Below the pieces are notes generated by a model. It saw only the letters and a list, made by a program, of their open reading frames with translations, did no database searches and was not told the origin of the DNA. The position numbers and the translations under genes were made by a program. A stretch of DNA of 9,381 nt from UBA10364 sp905182675 (GTDB lineage Bacteria; Bacteroidota; Bacteroidia; Flavobacteriales; Schleiferiaceae). Every line of letters begins with the position of its first letter. The stretch's first letter is position 1. The DNA lies in NCBI GenBank assembly GCA_963933975.1, contig CAWVWE010000044.1, positions 1 to 9,381 on the forward strand. Direction: 5' to 3'. Positions 1 to 8,700 of the stretch are shown one piece after another.

Positions 1-55
1 TGCTGGAGCAACCATCTGTACATTCGTGATATTAATGGTTGTATCACTTGAGTTT
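1..55 (-). repeat. 55-base direct repeat, copy after R4
   Basis: This is the second copy of the identical 55-base stretch, at the very edge of the window and encoding the linker that follows R4. The match may extend further beyond position 1. It implies that a unit equivalent to R3 plus R4 was duplicated recently or homogenised. Confidence 0.95.
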
Positions 56-2481
56 CCTCCTAAAACCTTAATTGTTCCACCAATGGTATCACTTGCATCA
101 GAGTAGTAGTAGTACTCCTCCGGAGCATCTAAAGGCACTTTCCAGTTAACTGATCCGTCTTCGGAAGTAATGCCGTTTGAGTCTAAACCTTTTGGGTTAT
201 CGCGCTCGCCCTTTTTCTTACTGAAACGCAAAGGCTGGTCGTCTGAATCGTTTCTGATCTTATAATCAGCACCCCTTACTACATAAAGTGTAGGGTTCTC
301 GTTTTTTCCGTCTTCATAATCAGAGTCATCACCAACAACGTATTTGTCATTATCAAAACCAAAAGTGAAATCATCTTCTTCAGAAGGTACCGCAGTTTGA
401 ATATTGGTGATGTTCATGGTAGTATCCCCAGAGCTTTCTCCTAAAACCTTAATTGTTCCGCGGAGCTTATCGTCTGCATCAGAGTAATAGTAATACTCGT
501 TCGGTGCATCAAATGGGATCTTCCAAGTAACGGAACCGTCTCCCTCAGTTATTCCATTAGCACCTAATCCTTTCGGGTCATCACGCTCACCATCTTTCTT
601 GGACACGCGCAATGGTTGATCCTTAGAATTATTTCTAATATTATAGCTCGATCCCCTGACCACATAAAGTGTAGGGTTCTCGTTAATACCACCTTCATAT
701 TGAGAGTCATCACCAACGACGTATTTGTCGTCCTGATCATTGAACACAAAATCGTCAACTGCTGGAGCAACCATCTGTACATTCGTGATATTAATGGTTG
801 TATCACTTGAGTTTGATTCAGGTGTTTTACCCTGAGCCACCTTCAACTTATTTAATTCATCGTTGATTTCCTTAATGCGCTGATTAAGTAAATCCATTTC
901 ATCGGATTCATCTCCAAGAACCTTAATGACCCCACCAATAGAATCATTCGCATCTGAATAGTAATAGTACTCATCTGGTGCATCAAGTGGGATTTTCCAA
1001 TTCACTGATCCGTCATCGTCTTTAATACCATTAGACTCCAAGCCACTAGGCTTTTCGCGACCGTCTTTTGATTTACTTAATCGTAGTGGATGATCATCAG
1101 AGGCGTTTTTAATTTTATAGCTAGCTCCACGAACTACATATAGTTTGGGATTGGTGTTCTTGCCGTCCTCGTAATCCTCTTTATCACCAACAACATAGTT
1201 ATCATTCTTAAAGTCAAAATCAAACTCATCTTGTGCTGGAGGTTGCGAATGACTATTTATGATATTCAAGGTTGTATCACGAGAGTCTTTCGCAATCTTA
1301 ATCTTGAGCTTTTGCATCTCATCATTGAGATTGTTTACTAGCTTTTTGAAATTGTTTATATCGCCGTCTTCATTTACTCCTAAAACCTTGATTATACCGC
1401 CAATACTGTCATTGGCATCAGAGTAATAGTAATACTCATCTTGGGCATCTATTGGGATTCTAAAAGGAACTAGGCCATCTTCAGGCTTAATACCGTTTTT
1501 GGCTAATCCTGAAGGTCTGCTACGCGCATGTTTCTTCTTACTGATTCTTAAAGGAGACAGCTCATCGCAATTCTTAAAGTAATAAGTCTCCCCACGAACC
1601 ACATAGAGAGTTGGATTGTTAATCTTACGACCATCGTAATCGTCTTTGTCGCCAACGACATACATTTCCAAACGAGTACAAAAATCAAAAACAGGCTTTT
1701 TCGAACCTGAAGACTTTGACGAGTTGTTGGTTATGTTTTGTGAGTAATTGTTATTGACGGCTTCCCAAAGGTTGACATCCGAAGCGTGTTCTGACTTCGA
1801 GGACCTTACCAATTTAAGTCTAACACCAATGTTTGTTCTAAAGTAATCGTCACCGTTACCTCCATAGTCCCATCCGTCTAATCCATCGCTTCTGAACCCG
1901 CGACGTACAAACGAACCAAAAACTGAGATGTTCTTATGCAGGGCAAAATGAAGCTCTGTGCCTATGTTAAATCCAAAAACATCTCCAGACTCAGTGTGCT
2001 GCGAAGTTTCATCAAAAAGGTAGTATAGGTCACTTGAAAAGTAATTGTAGGTGACGCCTATTAGCGGAAGGAGCTGCCATCTTGTTTTTCTGGGGCGAAT
2101 ACGGATGTTGGATAAATTGTATTTCATACCCATGTCTACAGAAAATAAACTCGCTCGGTAGTAATCTGTATTGTTAGAACCGCTCATGGTGCCTAAGCTT
2201 CCGCCGGCATAAAGATTCCAAACTGGATTTAACGCATACGAGACTTGACCTTGTAAGTTCCATGCGAAACGGTCGAATTCAGTGTAAAAACTTCTGAAAT
2301 CCCTTATGGGGATAAGCACAAGGTTGGCATCACTAAGTGGCTGATATAAATCGAAGTTATTACCCAGCGAGGCCTGAATAGAAAAACGATCAGAGGTATA
2401 TCTATTCGATTCTGAATTATTACTTTGACCAAAAGCATTGTGGCCATAAACTACTAAAAATGCAAATATTAACTTTCTCAT
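1..2481 (-). CDS. Outer-membrane beta-barrel protein with tandem cupredoxin-like repeats (3' end missing)
   Basis: The frame stays open from ATG at 2481 to position 1 (827 codons), so the C terminus lies outside the window. Residues 1-18 are a signal peptide (MRKLIFAFLVVYGHNAFG, then QS). Residues 19 to about 225 look like an OmpA-type barrel: alternating polar and hydrophobic strands with aromatic ends, such as NISVFGSFVRRGFRSDGLDG, closing with NIGVRLKL. From residue 274 there are four 95-residue repeats (274-368, 429-523, 587-681, 714-808), each with NPxLYVVRG, PLRxSK, NGI, DAxxEYYYYSDA and IKVLG. The first two linkers hold heptads. The repeats resemble a cupredoxin-like domain that has lost its metal ligands. 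The start is 12 bases after the upstream stop, suggesting cotranscription. In OmpA-type proteins the part after the barrel faces the periplasm; that this holds here is inference. Whether an OmpA peptidoglycan-binding domain follows cannot be seen. The family is unidentified and the function unknown. Confidence 0.9.
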   Translation of the reverse strand, partial: MRKLIFAFLVVYGHNAFGQSNNSESNRYTSDRFSIQASLGNNFDLYQPLSDANLVLIPIRDFRSFYTEFDRFAWNLQGQVSYALNPVWNLYAGGSLGTMSGSNNTDYYRASLFSVDMGMKYNLSNIRIRPRKTRWQLLPLIGVTYNYFSSDLYYLFDETSQHTESGDVFGFNIGTELHFALHKNISVFGSFVRRGFRSDGLDGWDYGGNGDDYFRTNIGVRLKLVRSSKSEHASDVNLWEAVNNNYSQNITNNSSKSSGSKKPVFDFCTRLEMYVVGDKDDYDGRKINNPTLYVVRGETYYFKNCDELSPLRISKKKHARSRPSGLAKNGIKPEDGLVPFRIPIDAQDEYYYYSDANDSIGGIIKVLGVNEDGDINNFKKLVNNLNDEMQKLKIKIAKDSRDTTLNIINSHSQPPAQDEFDFDFKNDNYVVGDKEDYEDGKNTNPKLYVVRGASYKIKNASDDHPLRLSKSKDGREKPSGLESNGIKDDDGSVNWKIPLDAPDEYYYYSDANDSIGGVIKVLGDESDEMDLLNQRIKEINDELNKLKVAQGKTPESNSSDTTINITNVQMVAPAVDDFVFNDQDDKYVVGDDSQYEGGINENPTLYVVRGSSYNIRNNSKDQPLRVSKKDGERDDPKGLGANGITEGDGSVTWKIPFDAPNEYYYYSDADDKLRGTIKVLGESSGDTTMNITNIQTAVPSEEDDFTFGFDNDKYVVGDDSDYEDGKNENPTLYVVRGADYKIRNDSDDQPLRFSKKKGERDNPKGLDSNGITSEDGSVNWKVPLDAPEEYYYYSDASDTIGGTIKVLGGNSSDTTINITNVQMVAPA
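58..342 (-). repeat. Cupredoxin-like repeat R4
   Basis: This is the fourth 95-residue copy, residues 714-808. It has DQPLRFS at the first ligand site and YYYYSDASDTIGGTIKVLG at the second, with Ser, Ser and Ile where Cys, His and Met are expected. The sequence after it repeats the linker found before R3, so a fifth copy probably follows beyond position 1. Confidence 0.8.
439..723 (-). repeat. Cupredoxin-like repeat R3
   Basis: This is the third 95-residue copy, residues 587-681, 72 of 95 residues identical to R4 by hand count. The first ligand position is Gln (DQPLRVS). The terminal motif YYYYSDADDKLRGTIKVLG has Ser, Asp and Leu at the presumed Cys, His and Met positions. Confidence 0.8.
760..814 (-). 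repeat. 55-base direct repeat, copy before R3
   Basis: This stretch is identical, base for base, to positions 1-55. It encodes the linker segment SDTTINITNVQMVAPA that leads into R3. The two copies are 759 bases (253 codons) apart, so the reading frame is preserved. Confidence 0.95.
844..897 (-). other. Short coiled coil between R2 and R3
   Basis: Residues 529-546 place M529, L532, I536, I539, L543 and L546 in a strict heptad pattern (MDLLNQRIKEINDELNKL). It corresponds to the coil between R1 and R2, and is missing from the linker between R3 and R4. Confidence 0.7.
913..1197 (-). repeat. Cupredoxin-like repeat R2
   Basis: This is the second 95-residue copy, residues 429-523. It is the only one that keeps the first presumed ligand histidine (DDHPLRLS). 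The C-terminal ligand positions are Ser, Asn and Ile in YYYYSDANDSIGGVIKVLG. It follows the first heptad linker and an acidic, aromatic DEFDFDFKNDN segment. Confidence 0.8.
1294..1359 (-). other. Short coiled coil between R1 and R2
   Basis: Residues 375-396 place I375, F378, V382, L385, M389, L392 and I396 at perfect alternating 3- and 4-residue spacing, with charged and Asn residues between. This predicts about three heptads of coiled coil, probably an oligomerisation or spacer element. Confidence 0.7.
1378..1662 (-). repeat. Cupredoxin-like repeat R1
   Basis: This is the first and most diverged 95-residue copy, residues 274-368, about 60% identical to R4 by hand count. It runs from YVVGD to IKVLG. 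The first ligand position is Ser (LSPLRIS) and the C-terminal motif is EYYYYSDANDSIGGIIKVLG, with no Cys, His or Met. It alone carries a Cys within the repeat (FKNCDE) and another just before it (FDFCTR). Confidence 0.8.
1807..2427 (-). other. Predicted OmpA-like outer-membrane beta-barrel domain
   Basis: Residues 19-225 contain repeated amphipathic strands typical of small barrels, for example WNLQGQVSYALNPVWNLYAG, VFGFNIGTELHFALHKNISV and YFRTNIGVRLKL. The late SDGLDGWDYGGNGDDYFRTN segment resembles the last loop and strand of Bacteroidota OmpA-like barrels. The characteristic N-terminal PorP/SprF sequence is not seen. Strand number (about eight) is inferred from length. Confidence 0.65.
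2428..2481 (-). other. Signal peptide of the barrel protein
   Basis: A basic start (MRK) is followed by a hydrophobic core (LIFAFLVVYG) and an A-F-G / Q-S boundary that fits signal peptidase I with small residues at -3 and -1. No lipobox cysteine is present, so this is not a lipoprotein. It supports ATG 2481 as the true start. Confidence 0.8.
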
Positions 2482-2493
2482 TGTTCAGGTCTA
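2482..2493 (-). other. 12-base gene junction with tandem stop
   Basis: On the minus strand the upstream gene ends TAA followed at once by an in-frame TAG, then ACCTGAACA and the ATG of the barrel gene. There is no room for a terminator or a separate promoter, so the two genes very probably share one transcript. No purine-rich Shine-Dalgarno sequence is visible, which is usual in Bacteroidota. Confidence 0.85.
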
Positions 2494-2736
2494 TTAGTCT
2501 TGGATTAGGATTCTAGTGTTTCTGACAATGCCATTACTGTTAACCAGCCTTAGCAAATAAACTCCAGAAGCAAATTCGCTAACATCTAAGCGAATCAATT
2601 CATTACCACTAACACTTTTATTGATTATCTGCTCTCCCGTCAAAGTATAGAGTGAAATATCAAGATTCATTTGGACTCCATGTAGATCAATAGTCAATAA
2701 TCCACGCGTTGGATTCGGGTAAATTTCCAAATCACT
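2494..2736 (-). other. T9SS type A C-terminal sorting domain
   Basis: The last 80 residues start at SDLEIYPNPTRG and contain LDISLYTLTGEQI, LDVSEFASGVYLLRL and a final TRILIQD. This is the classic Por secretion tail (TIGR04183 / Por_Secre_tail): the IYPNP entry, the central small beta sandwich, the GxYxLxL strand and a basic end. It directs the protein across the outer membrane, where the tail is normally removed by the sortase PorU. Confidence 0.95.
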
Positions 2737-5700
2737 AAAGTCAAATTCTTCTGTTGAAACAACGCCTGCGAAGTACGGGTCCGAGATATTAGCACACCCT
2801 CCATCGTTCCAAACTCTAACCTTATAAATACCTCCCGCTGTTGCTTGGAACGTCTGAGAATCACCGTTTGGATTAATAGGATTGCCATTGAATAACCACT
2901 GATATTTAGAATACGGCTGATGTGTGCTCAAATGCGTAGAGGTAATTCTCACTATACGTGGTTTAACTGGCCCTACACTCACAGACATACCGAAGTTTCC
3001 GTAAATCGTACAGTTTAAACTATCTATATACTGATAGGTTACATTATGAAGTCCTGCACCAGAGGTTGTTGGACTGAACATATTATTGAAAACATACGTA
3101 CCTGTAAAAGTGAAGTTGGAATCTCCACCGGTAAGATCAAAATCGGAATCCGTATCACAAGTATAGCCATATGACGGCAAAGCGGGTGTGATGGATGGTA
3201 GCACTGTAATATCAAATGAATACGTCGCAGTGTTCCCGCTCATATCCGTCGCTAGGTATGTATTCGTTGTTGTACCCGTAGGGAATTGATTTCCTGAATT
3301 ACCCCCTGCAGTCATTACCACAGACTGTATTCCACAATTATCAGCAAACGTTGGTGATGTAAAGGAGTGAATTGAATTACATGGGCCAAGAATAGTATCA
3401 CTTGGGCCAAGAATCAAATAAGGAAGCTGATCATCAACCACTGTAACATTAAAACTTTCTGTAGTTTGGTTTCCATTGCCGTCCAGAGCATAGCATGTAA
3501 TTGCGTTCACACCCACTGTGAACCCTATCCCTGTGGAGGGTACAAAGTAAATGGTGTCTATAGCACAGTTATCTGTAGCGGTCACCTCAGGATAAATGAA
3601 GTCAGTGATACACAACGCGCTATCTGCAAAGACCGTAGTATCTGAAATTGGCATTATGGTTGGCGCAATAACATCAGCAATGGTTATAATAAGGTCATAA
3701 GTGATAAAATTACCCTGAATATCGGTTGCCGTAAATACTACAGTATCTGCTCCAGTGAAGAAGTGTCCAGAGGAGTAGTTAGAGGTTATCGTTACTAAAC
3801 CACAGTAATCCAATGCCGTTGGAGGTAACCATGAGACATTCGACCCACACGTTGTTAATGATGGGATGTTCTGAGTCACAAATGGATAATTTATCCAGAA
3901 TGGCTTCAGCGTATCACTTACAAAAACAAACAAACTGTCCGAAGTAGAATTCCCTGATAAGTCTGAGGCAATGGTCACCACTTTCGTTATGCCTGAACTA
4001 AACGTGTTCCCACTATTGTAATTCGAGGTGAGGTTAACTGCTGAACAGTTGTCAGAAACAATGCTTGACCACGTCGCGACTGCCTGACATGCTGTAGATG
4101 TATATAATACGATCGTATCAGCACTTAGTGAGAAGTCTGGTGCCAACGTATCTAGTACCACTACTTGGATGACTTGAGTCCCTATATTGGAACTACTATC
4201 CACGGCACTGGCTAAAACAGCATTGGTGCCAACGTCCAAACAACTGTAGATTTCCTTAGATAAGTATGTAGTATCTATTCCACAATTGTCAGTGGTACCA
4301 TTATCTACATCCGAATAGTTCAATGCTGCACTACCCAAGGTATCCAAATATATCGTTGCATTTGAGATCGACATGATCGGCAACTGGAGATCAGCTACGG
4401 TCACTTTCGACCATGCGGTATCGCTATTTCCTGAACCATCAATACCGGTCAGTACTACCCAATGATCACCTAAATCTGAACAGTTGTAACCAGACACCGT
4501 AATGTAAAGGCTGTCTAATCCCGTATTATCTGAACTATTATCATCGATCGTCGCCACAGTGATTGTCGCTGTGCCATTACCGTTTAGCGGTAACACTACG
4601 TCATTTACGTTCACATCAGGTCCTAGCTTATCTACAACGTAAATATCTGTATTGGTTACCGTAAGATTATTATGAATGTCTTTAACTGTAACCGTCAAGG
4701 TGTTTTGTCCTAGGTCGGTTACAGAATAGTTTAGTTGGGAATACACCACGGTGTTTATACCACAGTTATCACGGATGTAGACAATCACCGCAGTGGTATC
4801 AAGACTACCTAATCCTAGGTTATTAAGCTCAACAGTATCAGATAATAGCGCAATACCAGGTGCTAAGGTATCCATTACTGTAACCTGCATCAGCTGGGAT
4901 CCAGAATTAGAGCTGCTGTCTACCGCTGTAGCAATTATAGGGTTGGTCCCCACATCCGAGCAGGTAAACAACCCTTTAGAAAGATATGCGGTGTCGATTC
5001 CACAGTTATCTGTAGTCCCGTTATCCACCTCAGCAAAAGTCAATGACGCTGAACCAGTCGAATCTAAATAGAGTATCGAATTTGATACTGATAACGCTGG
5101 GATCAACTGATCAACAACGGTCACCTTCGACCAGGCAGTATCGCTGTTTCCTGAAGCATCAAGACCAGTCAGAATGACCCAATGATCACCTAGATCTACA
5201 CAGCTAAAGCTAGATGTGCTAATATACAAGCTGTCCAATCCAATGTTATCTGAGCTATTGTTGTCAATGTCTGTTACGTCGATTACAGCAAGGCCCGTAT
5301 TACCCAGAGGTAAAATGACGTTTTTAGCCTTCATATTAGGCCCTAGCCTATCAATCACCCAGATATCTGTTAATTCCGCTGATTGGTTGTTGTTAACATC
5401 GGTCACAGCAACGGTGATGGTGTTTAAACCAAGGTTAGAGGACGTAAAATCAAGATCTGAGAAAACAATGGTATTTATACCACAGTTATCGCGGATATAA
5501 TCAATGACTGCCGTTGTGTCCATCGCACCTTGACCAGTGCTGCTTAACTCGACAGTATCTGTAAATAGGGCAATCTCCGGCTTAGTAGAATCCTTAACAT
5601 TGATGATGAAATTGATTGACGAGATATTGCCTGATTCATCTGTAGCACTAACCGCACTCAGGTGCGCTCCAACATCATTGCAATCAAAGACTTTTGGAGT

Positions 5701-8700
5701 GAAGTTAAATTGTGCCTGACAGTTGTCGTTAAAAGCACCCGCAACGATCGTTGAATCAAACACCGCTGAGCCATAATTGTCCAGATATAATTTTACATCG
5801 TTGGCCTGACCCCAAGGAGCAATATTATCCACTACTGTTACTAGGACGGTATCGTAGGCCACATTACCATTATTATCCGTCGCCGTAAAGACCACAGTGT
5901 TCACTCCCAAATCACTACAATCGAAGGTGGTTTTTGACAAATTCATAGAGAAATCATTGGAATCTGTCGTTCCAATATTTACATCTGCAATGGTTAACAA
6001 TGCTCCCCCCAAGCTATCAAGAGGTATAGTGACCGGTTGAACCAGGATCGTTGGTGCATTAGTATCAAGAACTCCGCTGGCAAAACCGAACAAATACGCT
6101 ATTGAAGTGGTATCTTTTTTACATGCGTTAGCCTCTTGTGTTCCATTGGTTAAGAATAATAGTTGGAAATCACGCTTATACCTCAACGTAGTGTCATGTT
6201 GTGGCTGGAAAACTATAGCAATGGAATCTGTTGTTCCTCCTTGTAAAATTATCGGGAAGCTTTGTTGTGCCGAAAAACTCAAATCGTTGGAGTCTAACCC
6301 TGATATCAAAACTGTATCTATTCGAAGCGAAGAGAGGGAAGAAGAATTTGAGTTTGTAACCGGAAGGTAATAGGTTATACTCTCAGACGGAGAGTTTTCA
6401 AAAGTAAGGAGTGTATCCGAAGCAATGGCAAAAGTGGTATCTCCATAAGAGGTTTCACACTTCAAAGCATATTGTGGAATAGTTTTTGGCCAAAGCGAAG
6501 TCCCTGGATATGAAGAATAAATGAGCGTGCCATCTGTTTCGGTGATATCGTAACTACATTCAGACATATAGCTATAACCTCCTTCGAAAGTGAAGGTTAT
6601 AACTTCACCGGTATCCACAGATAGGGGAATTGACAGAACACTACCGCTGCTAGAGAATGATACGTTTTTCCCCTCAAAACTATAGCCATCGACGGATGAC
6701 GAGACACCAACACTGTTTCCATGCCAACTATCTCCGCCATCATCTTTAAGCTTTAATATATAGTTTCCACAAAGATCGGAAATACCTTGACTTGTGACAG
6801 GGTCAAATAAAACACTACTCGATAGAGCTCTAGCTAAATTATATTTCTGATTAGTTGTTGTTGAATATCTTTGTAAGTCTCCAGTGGAGGATCCATTAAC
6901 ATAAACAGTCATATAAGCCGAACCCGAACCGTTACAAGGCATATTCCAGACAGGTGTTGTAAACTTCCATTTATGTCCATCTAAATGAACAAGAGGTTCA
7001 CCTTGACTATCGGTATCATTTATGCTGTAATTAACCCCTTTCCAAGCAAACCAAATAGTGTCTTTATCTTCACCCATGTTGCCTCCCCATATACCTTCGA
7101 AGACGAATTGGTCAGAATTGTAATCTCCATTTAAATTCGAGTTTGATATCATTACAGGTTTAAGCAATTTTCCTTGTGTGAATTCTTGCAATGTCCCATA
7201 GGTTTGAGCTCCAGCATCAACCCAAGAAAGGTTGGTATCAACTTGGTCATCAAACCCACCATAATCAAATCCATTCATTGCGGTGTCGGACGTAAACAGG
7301 ATCATACTCATATCGGCACCAAACGATATTGGATCTGATACTCGTTCACCGTGAGGCCAATATGGCCAGCTGCCGTTTAACGCCTTAGATTGAGTTAGTG
7401 ACACCGCACTCCCATAAATCAAAACGCTGGAGTGTTGAAGCCAAGTATCATTATAAGTATACGGCATGTATAGTTGGCGGATATAATTATAACCACTTGA
7501 CGTAAAGCCGGAATTCTGGTACATTGGCCTCAATTCATAACCTGTCGATTTAATCGGGTAAGGCATGTTAATTTCGTATTCATAATTACCGTATTCTCCT
7601 GGAGCAATATCATAAAACAGACTGTCTAAGAGCTCGTTAGTAACCTTGTCGTAAATTCCCCATACGACTCCATTAAACCTTTGACTATTATAATTACCGT
7701 AAAGAAGACTCATTTTCGGTAATAATGATCTTGCTCTATTAAAAGCAGACTCATCAAACCCTACTTCTAACCAAGAATCTACTTGACCATTTTGATCTAA
7801 ATCAGTGCCGGCAGAATACGATTTAATCACAAAATCGTTAGTTTTGTCAAACGTATAGTACGGAATAGGATTTATATCCAATAACTCAGGGCTAGACTCA
7901 TGGATTGCATTTATAGGGTTGTTTTTTTCGTGAAGGGTAAGGCTGAAATCGCTCAGATTAACCTTTAAGTATGTATCAATATCATCAACAGTGTTTGTTG
8001 CCGAATTTGATTCTTTGTTAATACCTATCCACATCCAGTTTTCAGCTATTGAACTATCTCCTAATCTGGATCTGAAATAATAGTGATGGCTACTTGTTTT
8101 TTCTATTTCATCGAAAATGAATTCTTCTGATGCTTGGAACACGGCATTCGAATCATTACCCACTAAATCTATCGTGCTTGTCATCCCCGTTTGATCATCA
8201 TAGGGATCCCATATATTACCCTTGAGTAGATCAACCCAATTATCGGTTAATGATATAACTAACGTATCACTCGATGTAAGGGTGTTTTTATATTCAAATT
8301 CCTTTTTAATCGCACAAAACTCTGTACCTCCATTATTAGTATAATAATATGTTAGTGTATCATTGTATCCCGCAACTGTATCTGGTGAAATTGCTGGTAC
8401 TATAGCCCTCCTGTTACTACCAGAATTATAAAGCGTATCTGCAGGTATATCATTAAAGGTTACACTATCCGTGGTCAGGCCGCTGTTAATTACGTATGAC
8501 CTCCAATAAGCAGAGTAACCAGGGAAACTGATATCAGTGAAATCCCCGGCGTTTAAGGAGCTAGGGCTTAGGCTAAGTGTCGGTGTGTTTATATATGCGT
8601 GATACCGCTGGTTAGAAGCGGTACGGTTTTTACAACCTAGCTCATCAGTCACTTCAGCCTGATAGGCATGCCTTTGAAAATAAAGAATAGAACTAAAAGG

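Noticed and set aside
564..810. Two overlapping small open frames, one per strand (564-806 and 616-810)
   Set aside because: Both overlap R3 and its linker in the barrel gene, whose frame is continuous and better supported by the repeats.
1..1662. Repeat array as a CRISPR or non-coding satellite
   Set aside because: The units are 285 bases long, coding, in frame and conserved as protein rather than as DNA; spacers are not unique short sequences.
58..1662. Repeats as active copper-binding plastocyanin-like domains
   Set aside because: The Cys, His and Met positions of the C-terminal motif are substituted in all four copies.
1807..2427. Barrel domain as a PorP/SprF-family protein
   Set aside because: The family's usual start (QDPQFSQYMFNPLYINPAYAG-like) is absent, and the late segment fits OmpA-like barrels better.
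2694..2888. Minus-strand open frame of 64 codons in another frame
   Set aside because: It lies inside the Ig-like domain and sorting tail of the giant protein and has no independent support.
4793..5719. Three plus-strand open frames of 60-94 codons (4793-5071, 5216-5500, 5537-5719)
   Set aside because: They lie antisense to the HYR array, recur with its period and resemble no protein. They are by-products of the repeated coding sequence.
6107..6370. Plus-strand open frame of 87 codons
   Set aside because: It is antisense to the ASH-like domain of a clearly coding gene and has no recognisable features.
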